A DNA stretch of 62,251 nt from an uncultured Elioraea sp. (GTDB lineage Bacteria > Pseudomonadota > Alphaproteobacteria > Acetobacterales > Acetobacteraceae): NCBI GenBank assembly GCA_937928775.1, contig CALFVI010000026.1, positions 1-62,251 of the forward strand, given 5' to 3'. Positions 48,091 to 59,100 of the stretch are shown here, piece after piece (the first letter of the stretch is position 1; every line of letters begins with the position of its first letter). The notes beneath the pieces are model-generated. The model did not search any database, was not told the origin of the DNA, and was given only the letters and a program-made list of their open reading frames with translations. The position numbers and the translations under genes are program-made.

Positions 48091-48264
48091 TCAGCTGGCG
48101 AGGCCAGAGAGGGCGAAGGACAAGGCCCAGGCGAGCGCTAGCAAAGGGATCAGCGAGGCGAGCGCCGCACCGAGCAGGACCCATGCCGCCGCCACCCCGG
48201 CGATGCGCAGAGCTGCCAGCACGATGGCTTCGATGAACGCTCCGAGGTCGAACCCCGACGCCAT
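48091..48264 (-). CDS. Small (57-residue) membrane protein downstream of dnaJ
   Basis: The frame encodes MASGFDLGAFIEAIVLAALR, then IAGVAAAWVLLGAALASLIP and a third hydrophobic stretch ending ALSGLAS. It should form one long or two short membrane helices. The ribosome site GGAGGA lies 4 bases before the ATG, one of the best in the window, which argues that it is translated. It begins 47 bases after the dnaJ stop on the same strand, so it may be cotranscribed with dnaK-dnaJ. It resembles no family I know. Confidence 0.6.
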   Translation of the reverse strand: MASGFDLGAFIEAIVLAALRIAGVAAAWVLLGAALASLIPLLALAWALSFALSGLAS

Positions 48265-48311
48265 GGCGTCCTCCGCCGCGCTTTGCCCTCACCCGTTCAG
48301 GTGGTCTGCCC

Positions 48312-49460
48312 TCAGCCCCGCCCCTCGAAGAAGCTCGCCACCTTGGCGAAGAACCCCTCCGACTCCGGGCTCGAGCCCTTCTCGGCCTTCTCCGCCTCGC
48401 GTTCGAACTCGCGCAGGAGGTCTTGCTGGCGCTTGGTCAGGTTGACAGGAGTCTCCACCGCCACCTGGATGAACATGTCACCTCGCGCGGCGGAGCGGAG
48501 CACGCTCATGCCCTTGCCGCGCAGGCGGAACTGATCGCCTGTCTGGGTGCCGGCAGGGATAGTTACCTTGGCCCTTCCGCCATCGATGGTCGGCACCTCG
48601 ATCGTGCCGCCCAAGGCAGCGGTGGTCATGCGCAGCGGCACGCGGCAGTAGATGTTCGCCCCTTCGCGCTGGAACAGCGGGTGGGGTTTGATGACGACGT
48701 CGACATAGAGGTCGCCCGCCGGCCCGCCGCGGAAGCCTGCCTCGCCTGCGCCAGCGATGCGCAGGCGCGTGCCGTCCTCGACCCCGGCCGGAATGTCGAT
48801 CGACAAAGAGCGGTCGCGCTGCACCCGGCCCGTGCCACGGCAGACGCGACAGGGGTCGCGCACGGTCTTGCCCGCCCCCCCGCAGGTCGGGCAGGTGCGT
48901 TCGATGAGGAAAAATCCCTGCTGGGCGCGGATCTTACCCGTGCCTCCGCAGGTGGGGCAGATGACGGGCGGCTGCCCGCCCTCTGAGCCCGTGCCCTTGC
49001 AGGCCTCGCAGACAACGGAGGTGGGCACGCGCAGCGAGGCCTTCTTGCCGCTGAACGCCTCCTCGAGCGTGATCTCGACCTGGGCGCGCAGATCAGCCCC
49101 GCGCCCGGCCGCAGCACCGCCGCGCCGCGCCCCCCCGATGAACTCGCTGAACATCTCGTCGAAGATGTCGGCGAAGGAGCCTCCGCCAGCGAAGCCGCCG
49201 GCGAAACCGCCGCGCGGGCCCGCCCCGGCCGCGGGGTCGAAGGCGGCGTGGCCGTAGCGGTCATAAGCCGCGCGCTTCTCGGGGTCCTTGAGGACCTCGT
49301 AGGCCTCGTTCACCTCCTTGAACCTGGCCTCGGCCGACTTGTCACCCGGGTTGCGGTCCGGGTGGTACTGCATCGCGAGCTTGCGGTAGGCCCTCTTGAT
49401 CTCCTCCGCGCTCGCGTCCTGTGCCACGCCGAGCACGGCATAGTAGTCGCGTTTCGCCAT
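48312..49460 (-). CDS. dnaJ: Chaperone DnaJ
   Basis: DnaJ delivers unfolded proteins to DnaK and triggers its ATPase. The 382-residue protein has the J domain ([18 protein letters not shown] in YHPDRNPGD), a Gly/Phe-rich linker (residues 75-105), four zinc-finger repeats ([32 protein letters not shown]), and the C-terminal substrate domain. It follows the dnaK stop by 88 bases. It belongs to the alphaproteobacterial arm and matches the dnaK 3' part but not its 5' part. Confidence 0.98.
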   Translation of the reverse strand: MAKRDYYAVLGVAQDASAEEIKRAYRKLAMQYHPDRNPGDKSAEARFKEVNEAYEVLKDPEKRAAYDRYGHAAFDPAAGAGPRGGFAGGFAGGGSFADIFDEMFSEFIGGARRGGAAAGRGADLRAQVEITLEEAFSGKKASLRVPTSVVCEACKGTGSEGGQPPVICPTCGGTGKIRAQQGFFLIERTCPTCGGAGKTVRDPCRVCRGTGRVQRDRSLSIDIPAGVEDGTRLRIAGAGEAGFRGGPAGDLYVDVVIKPHPLFQREGANIYCRVPLRMTTAALGGTIEVPTIDGGRAKVTIPAGTQTGDQFRLRGKGMSVLRSAARGDMFIQVAVETPVNLTKRQQDLLREFEREAEKAEKGSSPESEGFFAKVASFFEGRG

Positions 49461-49548
49461 GGTCAGGCCGCGATCCTAACGGACGGCGCGCAGCCCGTTG
49501 GGTGGCGACGCGACGTCGCCACCCCGCACGCTGCAACGCGCCGATGCG

Positions 49549-51474
<1,926 letters not shown>

Positions 51475-51741
51475 AGTCGTCTCACCTTCTTCCCGTGCAA
51501 TGATGATTGTGAACTGTGCGGAAACGCAGCGGACTGCTGCGCCCGCTGCGCCTGTCACTGCTGTTAGTTTACCCGTTTCTTGCTAATGCGCTATATGTGC
51601 AGTGTTAGAGGTGTGTTAGATTTCTGCGCCGCTGACTTTTGGTACCAACGTCCTACTATGCCCGCTTGCATGTCATGATATATTAACCTTGACAAGCCAG
51701 ACCTAGTACATGGCAGTCTGTTGCCTCGCCAGGAGCGTTCA
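51475..51741. other. Intergenic region upstream of dnaK (Chloroflexi arm)
   Basis: This 267-base divergent gap is the most AT-rich part of the window and should hold promoters for dnaK and the exoprotein gene. TTGACA occurs at 51689-51694 facing right, but no good -10 lies 16-18 bases beyond it. I found no perfect CIRCE or other heat-shock operator. Confidence 0.4.
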
Positions 51742-54700
51742 ATGTCGCGTTTCCCTTCCGCTCTCCTGCTGCTCATCACGCTGATGATCGCCGGAGCGCC
51801 GTTGCTGGTTGGTCCTGCCGCGTCTGTTCCGGTGGCGCAGGCGGCGGGGGAGTTTGTGGTGACGACGGCTGAGGATGCCGAGGGTACGACGTGCCCCGTT
51901 TCGACAAGCGGCAATCCCGCTGCTCCCGATCCAACGTGTTCGTTACGTCAGGCGATCAAGGCGGCGAATGCAGCCGGCGGCGGCATCATTAAGTTCAACA
52001 TTCCGCCTTCCGGTCCCGCGTTTGAAACCAACGGCCTCTACCGGGCGATTCGCATTCGCGTGCGTGATGTCTACGGTCCATTGCCCGCGCTTGAAGGCAA
52101 CATTACGATTGATGGAAAATCGCAGGAATTGAATTGGCCTGCTCAGGCCAATCTCATCGGTCCTGAGATTATAATCGATGGCTCGGAGCTGCTCGACCGC
52201 AGCGGTATTCGTCTGATCGGGACGGGGAATGTGGTGCGCGAGATTGCAGTGGTTAATTTCAAGTCCAGCAGCGCCACGCCGAGTTTTGGTCAGGGGGTCG
52301 GCATCGATGTGGTGAGCGGCAGCAACCATCGTATCGAGGGCAACTATGTCGGCATCGATCCGGTCTCGCCGACGCTGACGCTGAGCGGGAATGGCTTTGC
52401 CGGCATCTGGGTCGAGCAGAGCGCGAGCGATACCGTGATCGGCGGATTGCGCACCGACCTCTCAAAAGCGAATTTCATTAGCGGCAACAATCTGGACGGG
52501 ATCGTCGTTCAGGGTCCACGCGCCAAAATCCAGGGCAACTTTATCGGCGTCGGGCGCCTGCTTACCGCCGAAACGTTTCAGTTGCGCAACCTCGGCGCCG
52601 GGATTGTTGTCCGATATGCGGACGGGACAATCATCGGCGCCACGCCGACCGAGCCGGACCCGGCATATGGCAATGTCATCGCCGGCAACAACAATTTCGG
52701 TATCGTCATCAATGGCGGAACGAATACACAGATTGCGGGGAATTACATCGGTCTCGGCTCAAATGCCTTGTCTGCATTGGTCGTCCCCATTCCAAATGCA
52801 GCCGGCGGCGTCGAGGTGCATTCGGAAGAGTTTCCGGTCAGCAATGTGAGTATTGGTCTGCCATCGCCGGACCTCTCGACGAACCGGCTGCGCAACTTTA
52901 TTGCTGGCAATACCGGTCCGGGCATTACGCTGCGCGGCGATCGCCTGAGCGATATTCGCATTGTCAATAATTACGTCGGCTTGAACGATCTTGGCAATCC
53001 GATAAGCGGGTTGAACAACACCGGCGGCGGCATTGTCATCGAACGCGGAGCGCGTAACATCACCATTGGCGGCGCAACCCTCAGCGAGCGCAACGTCATC
53101 TCCGGCAATACCGGCGACGGCATTGTGGTGCGCGGGCGTAATCCGTTTCTGACGACGCAGGACAACACCATCATCGGCAACTATATCGGCACGAACGTCA
53201 GCGGATCGCTGATGGGACCCGGCTTTGCCAACCGCTCCGGCATCGTGATCGGCGACCATGCGCACACGACGGTCATCGGGCAGCCGGGGGCGCCGAACCG
53301 GATCGGGTTCAATAGTCTGTATGGCGTGGCGATCACCGGCACGAATATCCTGACTACCACGCTGACGGACAATGCGATCGTCTCGAATGGTCTCGATGGC
53401 GTCTATGCCGTTGGCGCGGTCAATCTCAGCATCACCGGCGCGACTACGCCAACGCTGATCGCCCGCAATGGTCGGAATGGCGTGTGGGTCGATGGCGGGC
53501 AGGTGATCACCATCCAGAATGCGACGCTGTTCGACAATGGCGACGATGGCGTGCGTCTGGCGAATGTGGCGCAGACGACGCTGAGCGCTGTCGTTGCCGC
53601 GCAGAACGACGATGGCATCGACATTGCCGGCGCAGTGGAGACGCTGATCGACACTAGCCAGGCGAGTAATAACCGCGAAAACGGGGTGCGCTTCACCAAC
53701 GGCGTCACCACGACTCTTACCGGTCTGACCTTCCAGCAGAACCAGCAGAACGGTCTTGCGCTTACCGGCGTGCTCACTGCAACGCAGATCGTGTCGAGCC
53801 AGGCGATCAGTAATACACTCAACGGCTTCCTGGTCAATGGCGCTACGGACGGCATGACGATAGCGGGCAATACAATCCTCGGCAGCGGCGCAGCGGGCAT
53901 GGCGCTGACGCTGACGCCGGGACCTGCGCCGGTGCGTGATGTGATCGTGTCCGGCAATATGCTCGACCGCAATGCGTTCAGTTCGCCTGCGTTCGGCATC
54001 CAGATCAGCGGCGGCACGGAGGTGGTGACGGTCACCGGCAACATGGTTGACGGGACGCGCAACGGCGGGGGTGTGCTGCTGCCGGCGGCGAACCAGATGA
54101 CGCTCAGCGGCAACGTGGTGCGCTACAACAACGGTCCGGGGTTCCGGGTCGAAAATGGCAGTGATCGGGTGGTCATTGAAGGAAATGAGATCATATCAAA
54201 CACTATCGGTGTCGAGGTGCGCAGTGCGACGACGATCAGCACTGCGGTTCGCTTCAATAGCATTACTCTGAGCGGTGCGACCGGATGGGGCGGAACCGGT
54301 TCCGGCGTTGGCGTGGCGGTCAACGATGCGCAACGCACGCTCGTCGAGCAGAACTCGATTGCCAATAACCTGGGCGCCGGCGTTCACGTGAGCGGCGCTG
54401 CGTTGCAGACGCAGGTGCTGGACAATTTCATTGTCAACAACGCGCTCGGCGTGCTGGTGGGCGCGCCGGGCGGCGGTCCGCTTGCGCCGCCGTACCCGCA
54501 GCAGACGCGGATTACCGGCAACAGCATCAGCGGCAATGGCATTCCGCCCGGCGGTCCGTTCCCGGTCGATGAGACGTTGCTTGGGCGCGGTATTGTGCTC
54601 AATCCCGAAACGCCGACCGGCGGCGTCGCCGGCAACCCGAACAACGATATCGACCCGCCGCTCCAGTCGTCGCTGCGTATGAGCGCCGCCGGGGTGCTGA

Positions 54701-56061
54701 CCGGTCAGGTGGACACGACAAACGCGCCCGGCGGGTGCCCGACGATCGGCGGTGCGCGCTGTCTCGTGCAGGTCTTCCGCCCCGATCAGACGATGCTCGA
54801 TGGGCAGGGGCAGGAGGCTGTGGGTGAGACGATCGTGGACGCTACGGGCGCATTCACTGTGACCATCGGCAGTATTCCGCGCCAGGCGACGCTGACGGCG
54901 ACCGATCCGCTGAGCAATACGTCGCGCTTCGCAATCTTTACGCCGCGCCCGGCGCTCAGCATCGGCGCGCCGCAGGCGCAGGCGGCGGACCCCGGGCAGA
55001 TCATTACGTACACCCATACGCTGACCAATGAGGGGAATATCGAACTGCAAGATGTGCGCATTCTGGTGACGACCTCGCGCGGGTGGGAGAACCTGTCGCC
55101 GCCGATTGCCATTCAGCCGTCCGGTTCGTTCGCGCTGGCGCCGGGTGAGTCGCGCCAGGTGACGGTGTCGGTGCGTGTGCCGACCGGCGGCATCCCGCAG
55201 GCGGCGCCGGGAACGGATCTGATGACAGTGCGCGCCGATGGAACGACCGTCAGTGGCGGCAATACCTACGCCGCCACGGCGTCGCTGGTGAACACCACGA
55301 CGGTCAATGCCCGCATCTATCTGGAACTGACGCCGACGTCCACCGAAGGGCGCGGCAATCCGGGGGTGGCGGTTCCCTATGCTTTCCAGGTGCGCAACAC
55401 CGGCAACATTTCGGCGACGGCCAGCATCACGGCGACGTTCGACGATCCGGTGTTTGCCGTGAACTGGCAGCGCGCGCTTTCGACGACGAGCCTGATGATC
55501 CCGCCGGGTGAGACGCGCGCCTTCCAGTTGACGGTGACCGTGCCGCCGGAGAGCGCCAACCCGATTTCCGGCACGTATGCCGATGTGACGGTGAACCTGA
55601 CGCCGACCAGCCCGGTGGATCCGGCGCAAGCCCGAACTGCGAAGGCGCGCACCATCGTCGGTCAGTTGTCGCGGGCGCAGGTGACGCCGGCGAGCGCCGA
55701 GAAAGAAGGCGCGCCGGGTGAAACGGTCATCTTCCTGCACGAGATCACCAACCTCGGCAATGGCACAGATACGTTCCAGATCCGTGGCGTGTCGGCGCTG
55801 GGCAGCCAGGTGCGCTTCACCTCGCTCACGAGTGGCGTGTCGATCAATAGCGAGGGGCGGTTTACCCTCAACCAGAGCGCTACGGCGATCATCCGGGCGG
55901 AAGTGACCGTCAATCCACAGCTCGCCAACGGCAATGTCGAGAATGTCTTCATCGAACTCCGAGACCTGAACGATAATGTCATCGGCGGCGCATTCGCGCA
56001 AGATCGCGTGCGGGTGGTCAGCGCCATTCGCACCGTCTACCTGCCGCTCGTCGTCCGGTAG
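51742..56061 (+). CDS. Giant secreted CSLREA/parallel beta-helix protein with Ig-like repeats (1439 residues)
   Basis: A signal peptide (SALLLLITLMIAGAPLLVG, ending near VAQAAG) is followed by a CSLREA-type motif (CSLRQAIKAAN, from residue 66). Next comes a right-handed beta-helix of about 850 residues built from repeats such as NFISGNNLDGIVVQG and NVISGNTGDGIVVRG. After it come three repeats of about 115 residues (from about 1074, 1193 and 1311), each opening like PGETVIFLHEITNLGNGTDT, and a final TVYLPLVVR. This layout is common in filamentous Chloroflexi. ATG 51742 has AGGAG upstream. A role in adhesion or surface polysaccharide binding is possible but not shown. Confidence 0.85.
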   Translation: MSRFPSALLLLITLMIAGAPLLVGPAASVPVAQAAGEFVVTTAEDAEGTTCPVSTSGNPAAPDPTCSLRQAIKAANAAGGGIIKFNIPPSGPAFETNGLYRAIRIRVRDVYGPLPALEGNITIDGKSQELNWPAQANLIGPEIIIDGSELLDRSGIRLIGTGNVVREIAVVNFKSSSATPSFGQGVGIDVVSGSNHRIEGNYVGIDPVSPTLTLSGNGFAGIWVEQSASDTVIGGLRTDLSKANFISGNNLDGIVVQGPRAKIQGNFIGVGRLLTAETFQLRNLGAGIVVRYADGTIIGATPTEPDPAYGNVIAGNNNFGIVINGGTNTQIAGNYIGLGSNALSALVVPIPNAAGGVEVHSEEFPVSNVSIGLPSPDLSTNRLRNFIAGNTGPGITLRGDRLSDIRIVNNYVGLNDLGNPISGLNNTGGGIVIERGARNITIGGATLSERNVISGNTGDGIVVRGRNPFLTTQDNTIIGNYIGTNVSGSLMGPGFANRSGIVIGDHAHTTVIGQPGAPNRIGFNSLYGVAITGTNILTTTLTDNAIVSNGLDGVYAVGAVNLSITGATTPTLIARNGRNGVWVDGGQVITIQNATLFDNGDDGVRLANVAQTTLSAVVAAQNDDGIDIAGAVETLIDTSQASNNRENGVRFTNGVTTTLTGLTFQQNQQNGLALTGVLTATQIVSSQAISNTLNGFLVNGATDGMTIAGNTILGSGAAGMALTLTPGPAPVRDVIVSGNMLDRNAFSSPAFGIQISGGTEVVTVTGNMVDGTRNGGGVLLPAANQMTLSGNVVRYNNGPGFRVENGSDRVVIEGNEIISNTIGVEVRSATTISTAVRFNSITLSGATGWGGTGSGVGVAVNDAQRTLVEQNSIANNLGAGVHVSGAALQTQVLDNFIVNNALGVLVGAPGGGPLAPPYPQQTRITGNSISGNGIPPGGPFPVDETLLGRGIVLNPETPTGGVAGNPNNDIDPPLQSSLRMSAAGVLTGQVDTTNAPGGCPTIGGARCLVQVFRPDQTMLDGQGQEAVGETIVDATGAFTVTIGSIPRQATLTATDPLSNTSRFAIFTPRPALSIGAPQAQAADPGQIITYTHTLTNEGNIELQDVRILVTTSRGWENLSPPIAIQPSGSFALAPGESRQVTVSVRVPTGGIPQAAPGTDLMTVRADGTTVSGGNTYAATASLVNTTTVNARIYLELTPTSTEGRGNPGVAVPYAFQVRNTGNISATASITATFDDPVFAVNWQRALSTTSLMIPPGETRAFQLTVTVPPESANPISGTYADVTVNLTPTSPVDPAQARTAKARTIVGQLSRAQVTPASAEKEGAPGETVIFLHEITNLGNGTDTFQIRGVSALGSQVRFTSLTSGVSINSEGRFTLNQSATAIIRAEVTVNPQLANGNVENVFIELRDLNDNVIGGAFAQDRVRVVSAIRTVYLPLVVR

Positions 56062-56103
56062 GGTCGTTCTTACGATGCGAATCACATCGCGACCGTCGTG
56101 CGC

Positions 56104-56138
56104 CCGGCGCTGGCTGAGCTTGTCGAAGCCAGCGCCGG
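56104..56138. repeat. REP-like palindrome between the two exoprotein genes
   Basis: CCGGCGCTGGC and GCCAGCGCCGG form a perfect 11-bp stem around TGAGCTTGTCGAA. The loop with its flanks (GCTTCGACAAGCTCAG on the other strand) is a widespread intergenic repeat core in bacteria. It lies 43 bases after the first gene's stop and could also end its transcript. Confidence 0.7.
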
Positions 56139-56189
56139 ACGTCGGGGTCAGGCGCGGTGAGCAATCTGTAGAAACTGAGGTGCCCCTTG

Positions 56190-59100
56190 GTGCGCGCATA
56201 TCGTCTTCTCTTCGTTCTTGCGCTGCTGGCGTTCTCCGTCGTTGCGCCGGCGCCGTCGGCGCTGGCGGCGACCTTCACTGTCAACAGCACCGCTGATGAT
56301 CCCGATGCCAGTCCTGGCAATGGCGTCTGTCAGACGTCCGGCGGCGTGTGTACGCTGCGCGCGGCGATCCAGGAGGCCAACGCGCTGGCGGGACCTCATA
56401 CGATTCAGTTCAATATTCCCACGACGTCGCCGGGCTACGATGCCGCCGGATACTGGCGCATCCGACCGGCGAGCGCGCTGCCGGCGATCACCGCCGGGAA
56501 TGTGACGATCGATGGCAGAACGCAACCGACGGGAAATCCATCCTGGACGCATCCGCGCATCGTGATCGACGGCTCGCTGATCACCGGCGGCGCGAATGGA
56601 CTGACGATCACCTCGGCAGGGAACACCATCCGTCGTTTGACAATCCAGAACTTTGCGGTCTCTGATATTCTGTCGGAAGCGACCGGCAATGGCATTTTGA
56701 TCCGTGATTCGGGCGCGACGAACAACCGCATTCACGGGTGCTACCTGGGCACGACGCCGGATGGCGGCAGCGCGGCACGGAACCACGTGGCCGGCGTTCA
56801 GGTCCGCAATGCAGGGAACAATATCATCGGCAACTCGACAGCCGGCGCGGGTCCCGACATCGATACGGCAGGCGATAATGCTCTCGGCAACCTGATCTCC
56901 GGCAACGGTCGAACGGTCGGCACGGCTGCGAATGTCTATCTGACCGCGTCGCCGGCCTACGACAACGGGCGCGGCAATGTGATCCGCGGCAACCTGATCG
57001 GCACGAACCTGGCAGGCAACGCGAAGATTGGGAGCGATCCAGGCAATCAGCGGTATGGCATCCTGCTCTATCAGTATCTGGACGATACCATTATTGACGC
57101 CAATGTTATTTCGGGGCACGATGCCGGGTCCAACCCCTACGGCATCTACATGTACGGTCTCAATGTCGATGGTCTGGACAGCCCGCGCGGTACGGTCATC
57201 AGCGGGAACGTGATCGGCACGACGAAAGGCGGAACCTCGACGACCCGCGTGCCCAACGGCGTCGGCATCTACATTGCGGGCGCGCATAACACGCTGATCG
57301 GCGGCGCGACCCCGGCGGCGCGGAATATCATTGCGGGCAATGGGGTGACGTCGCCGAATGGTCATGGGATTCAGTTGCGTTCGCGCGCGGTGTTCAACAC
57401 AACTATTCAGGGGAACTCTATCGGTCTGAATGCGAATGGCGCTTCGTTCGGGCGCAGTGGAACCGACTCGCTGGGCAATCTGGGGCATGGCATTCTGGTT
57501 GAGACCAATGCGCGCCAGACGACGATCCGCGACAATCTGATCTCGAACAATTTCGGGAACGGCATCCGTCTGTCGAGTGACGGCTCAGTCGTCGTCGGCA
57601 ATCGCATCGGCGTCAACACTGCGTCGCCGCCGGTTTCGGACGATACTTTCGCCAACGGGCAGGCGAGCATCTGGATCAGCCGCGGCACGACATCCAGTAC
57701 ATCGCCGGGGAACCGGATCGGCGGCACGAATCCGGGTGATGCCAATATCATCGCCTACGGGCTGGGATCGACGCCGGTTGCGGTGCAGATCCGCTCTGAT
57801 GGAACGCCGAATACCTCGAATAATGAGGTCATCGGCAACTACATTGGCGTGGCGTCAACCGGTCAACCATTGCGCGCCAGTCCGTCGACGAGTTCGATCG
57901 GCGTTTATATCACCGGCGCCAGCTCGCTGCGCGCCGATAATAACCGCATCACCGGCAATACAATCGGTGGATTGGGCACAGGCATCCAGATCGAATCGTC
58001 GTTCACAACCGGCAATGAGGTCAGCGCCAACACGATCGGTCTTGCCGGCGCTGGCAACCGGTATGGCGTCTGGCTGCTTCAGACGAGCGGCAATACGATT
58101 GGCGGCAGCGGCGGCGTTGGCGTCAACAACACGCGCAATGTGCTGACCAATAATTCGCTGCACGGCATCCTGGTGGGCGCGAACTCAAGTGGTAATACGC
58201 TTTTGCGCAATCTGGCGCGCAATAATGGCGGCACGTCCGGCGGGCATGGGGTGATGGTCGACTCGACCGTCAGCCAGGTGCGCATCTCCGGGACGGAGAC
58301 GAGCGAAAACAGCGGGAAGGGGATCAACCGCGCCGGCAGCCCGCCGACGCCGCCGACAATCAGCGGCATCACCGGCGGCAGTCCGCCAACGCTTCAGGTG
58401 CAGGTTCCGGCGAGCGCCAACTGTGGCGCGGGCGGGTGCCGCGTCGAGGTGTTTACCAGCCCCACACGCGACGACGCCGAGGGTCCGCGCTATCTGGCGT
58501 TCCTCGACGGCGCCTCCGCCGGCGCGACGGTCAATGTCCCTGTGCCTGACTGTGACCGCTTCTTTTCGGCGACGGTGACTGATCAGACCGGCAATACCTC
58601 GGAATTCAACGCCACAATGTTCGAGGCGCCGTTTAGTTGTCAGACGGACTTCACTCTCGCGCAGACCGGACGCAACCCGCCAGGAACCGGACCGGTCAAT
58701 CCGGGCACGAATGTTATCTACACCTACACGGTGACGAATACCGGCGCTTCGCCGATTGTGGTGAATCTCTCGCGCAGCGACCCGACCGGTTGGGCGTCGG
58801 CGCCGTCGCCGGCAACGCTCAACCTGAATGCCGGAGCGTCGGGTACATTCACGATTTCCGTTGCGGTTCCATCGAATGCACTGGCGGGGAACTATACCTT
58901 CAGCGTGACGGCGCAGGTTGGCGCGACGCAGCGCACTGTCAACACCACCACAACGGTGGCGCAGGTGTATGGCGTGGCGATTGCGCCGACCAGCCAGACC
59001 GCTACGTTCGCCCGTCCGCAGATCATCACGTTTACCCACACAATCACCAATACCGGCAATGGAACCGACACGATTGCAGTCGCAGCCGCAGTGTCGCCGA

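Noticed and set aside
51590-51632. Possible CIRCE heat-shock operator upstream of dnaK (CTAACACTGC ... GCATTAG on the minus strand)
   Set aside because: Only the left half resembles TTAGCACTC; the right half does not match GAGTGCTAA, so the inverted repeat is too weak to call.
54196-56199. Long minus-strand frames opposite the exoprotein genes
   Set aside because: They are Arg/His-rich shadows of the repetitive beta-helix and repeat coding sequence.
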